DNA of 64,000 nt from Alphaproteobacteria bacterium. Lineage in GTDB: Bacteria > Pseudomonadota > Alphaproteobacteria > Rhodospirillales > WMHbin7. Location of the stretch: contig JADFZV010000001.1 of assembly GCA_015232335.1 (NCBI GenBank), positions 124,001-188,000 of the forward strand, read 5' to 3'. A model generated the notes under the pieces. It searched no databases, was not told the DNA's origin, and worked only from the letters and a program-made list of their open reading frames with translations. The translations under genes were made by a program, and so were the position numbers. The number at the start of each line of letters is the position of its first letter. Positions within the stretch are counted from its first letter, which is position 1. Positions 60,426 to 64,000 of this stretch are shown piece by piece.

Positions 60426-61579
60426 GGCTTTTTCATCTTTCCTGATGAAAGCAGAGGCTGCACTTCGTCGCTTAACGCCTGGGGAAAGCGGCCAGGCGTC
60501 TGCAGATGAGTTAAATCCCGGAAGTCGCCATCTGATAATTGATCGCTCCAGGCAAAATTCCTGAAAACCGCGCTGTCGCAGGGTTGCGCCCTTAATTCGC
60601 TTTCTACGATACCCGCCAGATTGTCGACCGCGACCGAAATCATCGGCTCCAAGCGCGAGTCCGGTCGCATGGGGTCGATCGTGATCAAGCTTGGAATGGC
60701 AGAACCACAGATGACCCGGGCCATGCGACGCACCAGCCATTCATTCAGCGATGTCTCGGTGCGAGAATCAATCAGCATATCCATGATGCCGCGCTGTTTC
60801 TGCTCGCGCTGTTTCCATTTGTCAGGGGTAACTTCTGCCTGGGCGAAGTCATCGTCGACTGGCTGCGGCTCATTCGTCTTGTAGCGCAAGACTTGTTTGA
60901 CGCCATTGACCATTTGCGTCGACGCATCGTAAAAGGGCCGCCAGTTAAGGGCTGGAATGCGGCGGAACAGGTTCGTGAAAAAAATGGAGCTTGGCGAGTT
61001 CAAGGCGGCAAAGGCGAGCCAGTCGCCCGCTTCGGCAGGCAAAGAGGTCAAATCCGGTTGCCAGCGATACCAGCGGGAAATCTTGTAGCGCTGCATCAGC
61101 ACGACGGGGCTTAGCGCCAGCACAATGACCCGAGGTTTTTGCGCCACAGCATCCAACAGGCTTGCATACCAGTCATAAACCCGTCCGCCCGTCAGAAGAT
61201 AAACGACGATTTTATCCGAGCTGGAGGTAGCTGCCCGGGCGTTCAACTCCTTCTTGACCAGAAAAGGCAGAGGCGTATCCGAAGTCTCATCGATCATGAT
61301 GGTCGATCCGCCAATCCATGCAATATGCATGTCGGATGCTTTGTTGAGCGTCAAAAACTTATTATAACCTTCGGGCCCCATGGTCAGCCCCCATTCAAGC
61401 TGATTCTGAGTGTCGAACCGCGTATAGGCTCTGATCGTAGGGTCAAGACGATCACCCTGCCACATGCCAAGAAACAGGCAGGCAAAAAGAAGAACCAGAA
61501 AGGCAATTCGTCCAACGACGGCAGGCCTGTTGGTGTAGCTGTCGATCCAAAGCATCGCGCGATTCAGATAGTCCAACAT
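60422..61579 (-). CDS. Membrane-anchored SGNH-fold protein, likely MBOAT partner
   Basis: 385 aa. One transmembrane segment at about 22-42 is followed by a periplasmic domain. WIGGSTIMI near 90 corresponds to SGNH block I (Ser in GGST), and DLTHLQTPGRF near 358 supplies the Asp-X2-His pair. The arrangement recalls AlgX/AlgJ- and DltD-type proteins that pass acyl groups onto polysaccharides after MBOAT transport across the membrane. It begins 2 nt after the MBOAT stop and overlaps the small membrane protein gene as ATGA. Confidence 0.75.
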   Translation of the reverse strand: MLDYLNRAMLWIDSYTNRPAVVGRIAFLVLLFACLFLGMWQGDRLDPTIRAYTRFDTQNQLEWGLTMGPEGYNKFLTLNKASDMHIAWIGGSTIMIDETSDTPLPFLVKKELNARAATSSSDKIVVYLLTGGRVYDWYASLLDAVAQKPRVIVLALSPVVLMQRYKISRWYRWQPDLTSLPAEAGDWLAFAALNSPSSIFFTNLFRRIPALNWRPFYDASTQMVNGVKQVLRYKTNEPQPVDDDFAQAEVTPDKWKQREQKQRGIMDMLIDSRTETSLNEWLVRRMARVICGSAIPSLITIDPMRPDSRLEPMISVAVDNLAGIVESELRAQPCDSAVFRNFAWSDQLSDGDFRDLTHLQTPGRFPQALSDEVQPLLSSGKMKKP

Positions 61580-61580
61580 G

Positions 61581-62801
61581 CTAGCCCAGCCCCAACAGTT
61601 TCAGGTAGAAGCCAGAAACCTTGTCCATTGGTACGATCCAGATGGGAAAGCCCAGAATGAAATAAAGCTGCGTTGCGGCAATGCCAAGTGCTGTCGAAGC
61701 CATTCCAGAAGGTGCGGCTGGTTTTGGCCGCCTAAGCTCGAAATAGCGCGTGCCTGCCACGACAACGCCATGATACAGGCCAAAAATCACCCACTGAAAA
61801 CTGATGCCGTGCCAGAGCGCTATGACCATCATCGTAATCATGATGGCTAGAAAGTGCGTGTGATGGCGGTGGCCTCCGACAGCAATGAAGACGGTCCGCT
61901 GGATCAGTCCGGTCAGCGACATGTGCCAGGAAGCCCAAAATTTTGAAGGTGTTGCCTTCAAAAGCGGCCAGTCGAAATTCTCGGGCAAGCGAAAGCCATA
62001 AAGCCTGGCGCAGCCAATGGCTATATCGGAATAGCCAGCGAAGTTTAGATAAAACATCACGACAAAAAGATATAAAGCGGCCCACAGTTTCAGGGGTGCT
62101 ACGCTATCGTAATTGGTCAGGATGCCGGAGATTGTGTCAAACAGGGGCGGATAGGAAAGGATGATTGCCTTGAACAAGCCGATAAAAATTCTCTTCACCC
62201 CAATAGCAACATCATCAGCTGTAATCGGCCTCTGCAGCTCCTGCTCGTCGATATGGCGTTCGCCGGCGATTGGCCCAACAACCTGAACCGCCGGAAAAAA
62301 GCCGAAAAAGAGAACGCGCGGGAGACTTAAGGGCCTGACCGCGCCGACCAGGGTCTCCATCAGGAGATCGACTGCTCTAAACGTCGCGAAGGAAAAGCCA
62401 AGGGCCTCGAACAGTTTCGCATTGTTGAGATCGCGCAGAATGGGCGGCAGCAGGTCGAACAGAGGAATCGCCGCTGTTCGAACCAGACCATTAAGCAGGC
62501 CGAGTTTCATCAGGACCATCGGCGTCAAGGCGGCGACAATAATCAGAACGACGACAAGTCCCTGCCTGGCCATTCCGTCGGAATATACGATCAGTCGCTG
62601 CCCTGCCCAGATAAGCGTCCAGAAAAGAAGTAAAAGGAGAAGTAGCGACGGATGTATCAGAAAAACTATATACAGCCCGATGGCGGTCAGAAGGGCGCGC
62701 CGGAATGATGTTCGGGCTACAAGCGCATAAACAGGAAGCAGCAGAGCAAACATAATGACTGTATCGAAAATGAACCAGATAATCGAAGGCCCTGAAGGCA
62801 T
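61581..62801 (-). CDS. MBOAT family O-acyltransferase
   Basis: 406 aa from ATG 62801 (a GTG one codon upstream is possible), TGATG overlap with the FkbH-like gene. About ten hydrophobic segments. NFDWPLLKATPSKFWASWHMSLT and MVIALWHGISFQWVIFGLYHG (catalytic His in LWHG, about 330) are the MBOAT signatures, as in AlgI and DltB. It would move an acyl group, from CoA or a carrier, across the membrane for transfer to a glycan. It differs from the common AlgI/PatA length of about 470 in being shorter, probably lacking one or two helices at the N-terminus. Confidence 0.92.
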   Translation of the reverse strand: MPSGPSIIWFIFDTVIMFALLLPVYALVARTSFRRALLTAIGLYIVFLIHPSLLLLLLLFWTLIWAGQRLIVYSDGMARQGLVVVLIIVAALTPMVLMKLGLLNGLVRTAAIPLFDLLPPILRDLNNAKLFEALGFSFATFRAVDLLMETLVGAVRPLSLPRVLFFGFFPAVQVVGPIAGERHIDEQELQRPITADDVAIGVKRIFIGLFKAIILSYPPLFDTISGILTNYDSVAPLKLWAALYLFVVMFYLNFAGYSDIAIGCARLYGFRLPENFDWPLLKATPSKFWASWHMSLTGLIQRTVFIAVGGHRHHTHFLAIMITMMVIALWHGISFQWVIFGLYHGVVVAGTRYFELRRPKPAAPSGMASTALGIAATQLYFILGFPIWIVPMDKVSGFYLKLLGLG

Positions 62802-64000
62802 CACTTCACCGAAATAAAATCAGGAGCTGACTGTATGTCTTCGAGCGACACCACATAATCGTGTCCGCCATCGTCATTTGAAACCAAGTCGAATCCATGG
62901 GTCGGCAGAAAGTCTCTGGCAGGATTGTTCTTTGCCGTTGGCACGAAGCGGGCCGTCAGCACTTTTGCACCTTGAAGGTGCAACATGTCGCGAAGAGAGG
63001 AGAGAAAGGCAGTTTCCACGCATCTTCCTAGAACGCGGCAGCTAAGAAGAAAGGTATCTAGAAACCAATGCGTCTCGCCAATTCTGTTAAGAATTGCAAC
63101 GCCAGTCATACCGTATTCACCAAAACGGTCATTTACCTTGATGGCGGCAATCCGCCAGTCATCCTGGTTTAGCAGCGAAAAGATTTCAGCCTCCGTTCTT
63201 CGGCGTGCCGTCAGATTGAACTGGTTCGTCTTGTTGACCAGTTGCGCCACACGCCCGCAGTGTTCGTCGCCGACACGGATGAATTCAACAGAAAGCCCAA
63301 GAGTTTCTAGAAACTCCTTGGGAGACTTGGAAGAGCGCACACTTTCTCTGGCTTTCTCTGCCAGCATCATGCCGGTGCGCTTTCTGTCCTCCTCGGTAAT
63401 GAAAGCTACGTCGAAAAAAGGCAACGCCAACATCTGCTCCAAGATATCGGCTGCATCCTCGGGCATGGTGACGCAGGCGACATCCGGCCAGGCCTGCTCG
63501 ACCTCGGAAATTTCATGAGGGCTGTCATCAATAAAGACCATACTGTCGACAGCGATATTGAGTTCCCTGGCAATCTGGCCGATGCCCTCGCTTTTAGGCT
63601 GCCAACCAATACTCCAGGCGGCAATGTCGCTTCGGGAAAGTATCATCGCATCGTGACGGTCAAAAACTTCCCAGACGTCAGATTCGTTGTTTTTGCTGCA
63701 CAAGGCGAGCATGGCTCCGGATTGACAGAGTGATTTAAGAAGAAGCTGAAAGTCGCGATAGGCCCTACCTGGAAACTCGTCGCCAAGGGCAATGCCGCCA
63801 AGACCATCCTCGCCGATCACGCCGCCCCATAGGGTATTGTCGCAGTCAAGAACGATACATTTTCGCGGCGGCATACGAATCGAGCGAAGCTGCCTGGCGA
63901 TTTCACCAGCAATCAAAGCCAAGAACGCTTCCGTGAAAGGCTGGCGATAGAGATACCATTTTCTGGAGTCAAAAGTGGAGCCAGCACCCAGTGTGCGGCT
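62801..64000 (-). CDS. FkbH-like HAD protein, N-terminus cut by window edge
   Basis: The frame remains open to the right edge, so at least 399 residues are visible and the true start lies outside. FDSRKWYLYRQPF at the edge is the typical linker before the HAD domain. CIVLDCDNTLWGGVIGEDG (DXDXT, about 48-66 of the visible part), ALCSKNNESD and FIDDSPHE are the HAD motifs; NKTNQFNLTARRRTEAEI begins the GNAT-like C-terminal part of FkbH. FkbH enzymes load glycerate from 1,3-bisphosphoglycerate onto an acyl carrier protein. Beside an MBOAT/SGNH set it may supply a glyceryl or related acyl group. No acyl carrier protein was seen in the window. Confidence 0.92.
   Translation of the reverse strand, partial: SRTLGAGSTFDSRKWYLYRQPFTEAFLALIAGEIARQLRSIRMPPRKCIVLDCDNTLWGGVIGEDGLGGIALGDEFPGRAYRDFQLLLKSLCQSGAMLALCSKNNESDVWEVFDRHDAMILSRSDIAAWSIGWQPKSEGIGQIARELNIAVDSMVFIDDSPHEISEVEQAWPDVACVTMPEDAADILEQMLALPFFDVAFITEEDRKRTGMMLAEKARESVRSSKSPKEFLETLGLSVEFIRVGDEHCGRVAQLVNKTNQFNLTARRRTEAEIFSLLNQDDWRIAAIKVNDRFGEYGMTGVAILNRIGETHWFLDTFLLSCRVLGRCVETAFLSSLRDMLHLQGAKVLTARFVPTAKNNPARDFLPTHGFDLVSNDDGGHDYVVSLEDIQSAPDFISVK

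Noticed and set aside
60426..60740. Upstream extension of the 47-aa membrane protein frame
   Set aside because: Runs out of frame through the SGNH gene with low-quality sequence; the ATGA overlap at 60425 gives a natural start.
1..64000. CRISPR arrays, tRNA or rRNA genes, prophage genes
   Set aside because: No regularly spaced repeats, tRNA-like cloverleaf or phage gene sets were seen; nearly the whole window is occupied by protein genes.

Overview
The window is a dense surface-glycan biosynthesis locus from a Gram-negative bacterium. Moderate-to-high GC, an IS5-family remnant and pseudaminic-acid-type sugar genes would fit an alphaproteobacterium (Rhodospirillales-like), but the taxon is inferred and no rRNA, tRNA or housekeeping gene is present to anchor it. 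Both ends cut through genes: an SGNH-hydrolase-like gene at the left and an FkbH-like gene at the right.

Layout. From about 6100 down to 1, five minus-strand genes (methyltransferase, two glycosyltransferases, two SGNH-hydrolase-like proteins) read leftwards. A two-gene plus-strand unit (methyltransferase, glycosyltransferase; 6142-7955) diverges from it across a very short spacer with plausible overlapping promoters. At 8055-8408 lies a short internally deleted IS5-family element with matching terminal inverted repeats. From 64000 down to 8406 some 47 genes all lie on the minus strand, mostly joined by ATGA/GTGA/TTGA or TGATG overlaps, with no internal gap larger than about 40 nt. This looks like one transcriptional unit, or a few coupled ones, of more than 55 kb.

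Reading this array in transcription order (right to left): (1) an acylation module (FkbH-like, MBOAT O-acyltransferase, SGNH partner, 47-aa membrane protein); (2) methyltransferase, ABC exporter, an unrecognised protein, a B12-type radical SAM protein and a second methyltransferase; (3) seven consecutive metabolic genes at 46875-53620: a HisC-like aminotransferase, two Gfo/Idh/MocA oxidoreductases, a KdsB-like CMP-sugar synthetase, an SDR, a dehydroquinate-synthase-like sugar phosphate cyclase and a 2-hydroxyacid dehydrogenase. They look like a route to an unusual CMP-activated (amino)sugar, ulosonate or cyclitol; (4) two versions of an assembly module with a DPM1-like glycosyltransferase, an AsnB-like amidotransferase, a heparinase-like protein and a GT-C membrane glycosyltransferase; (5) a deoxysugar modification set (cupin, C-methyltransferase, UXS-like SDR, Gfo/Idh/MocA); (6) a pseudaminic-acid-like nonulosonate set (PseC-like, CBS-SDR fusion, B12 radical SAM protein, NeuA-like, PseG-PseH fusion, formyltransferase, PIG-L deacetylase, PseI/NeuB-like); (7) an MsbA-like ABC exporter, three glycosyltransferases and an FkbM methyltransferase.

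Together these would make, amidate, methylate, formylate, acylate, assemble and export a complex glycan with at least two CMP-activated sugars. No Wzx, Wzy, Wzz, initiating phosphoglycosyltransferase or exosortase was recognised; two ABC exporters may serve as flippases. PseB was not found here. The most novel-looking parts are the CMP/cyclase set at 46875-53620, the CBS-SDR fusion, the radical SAM protein with a CX6CX2C cysteine motif inside the nonulosonate set, and the deacetylase/formyltransferase pair.
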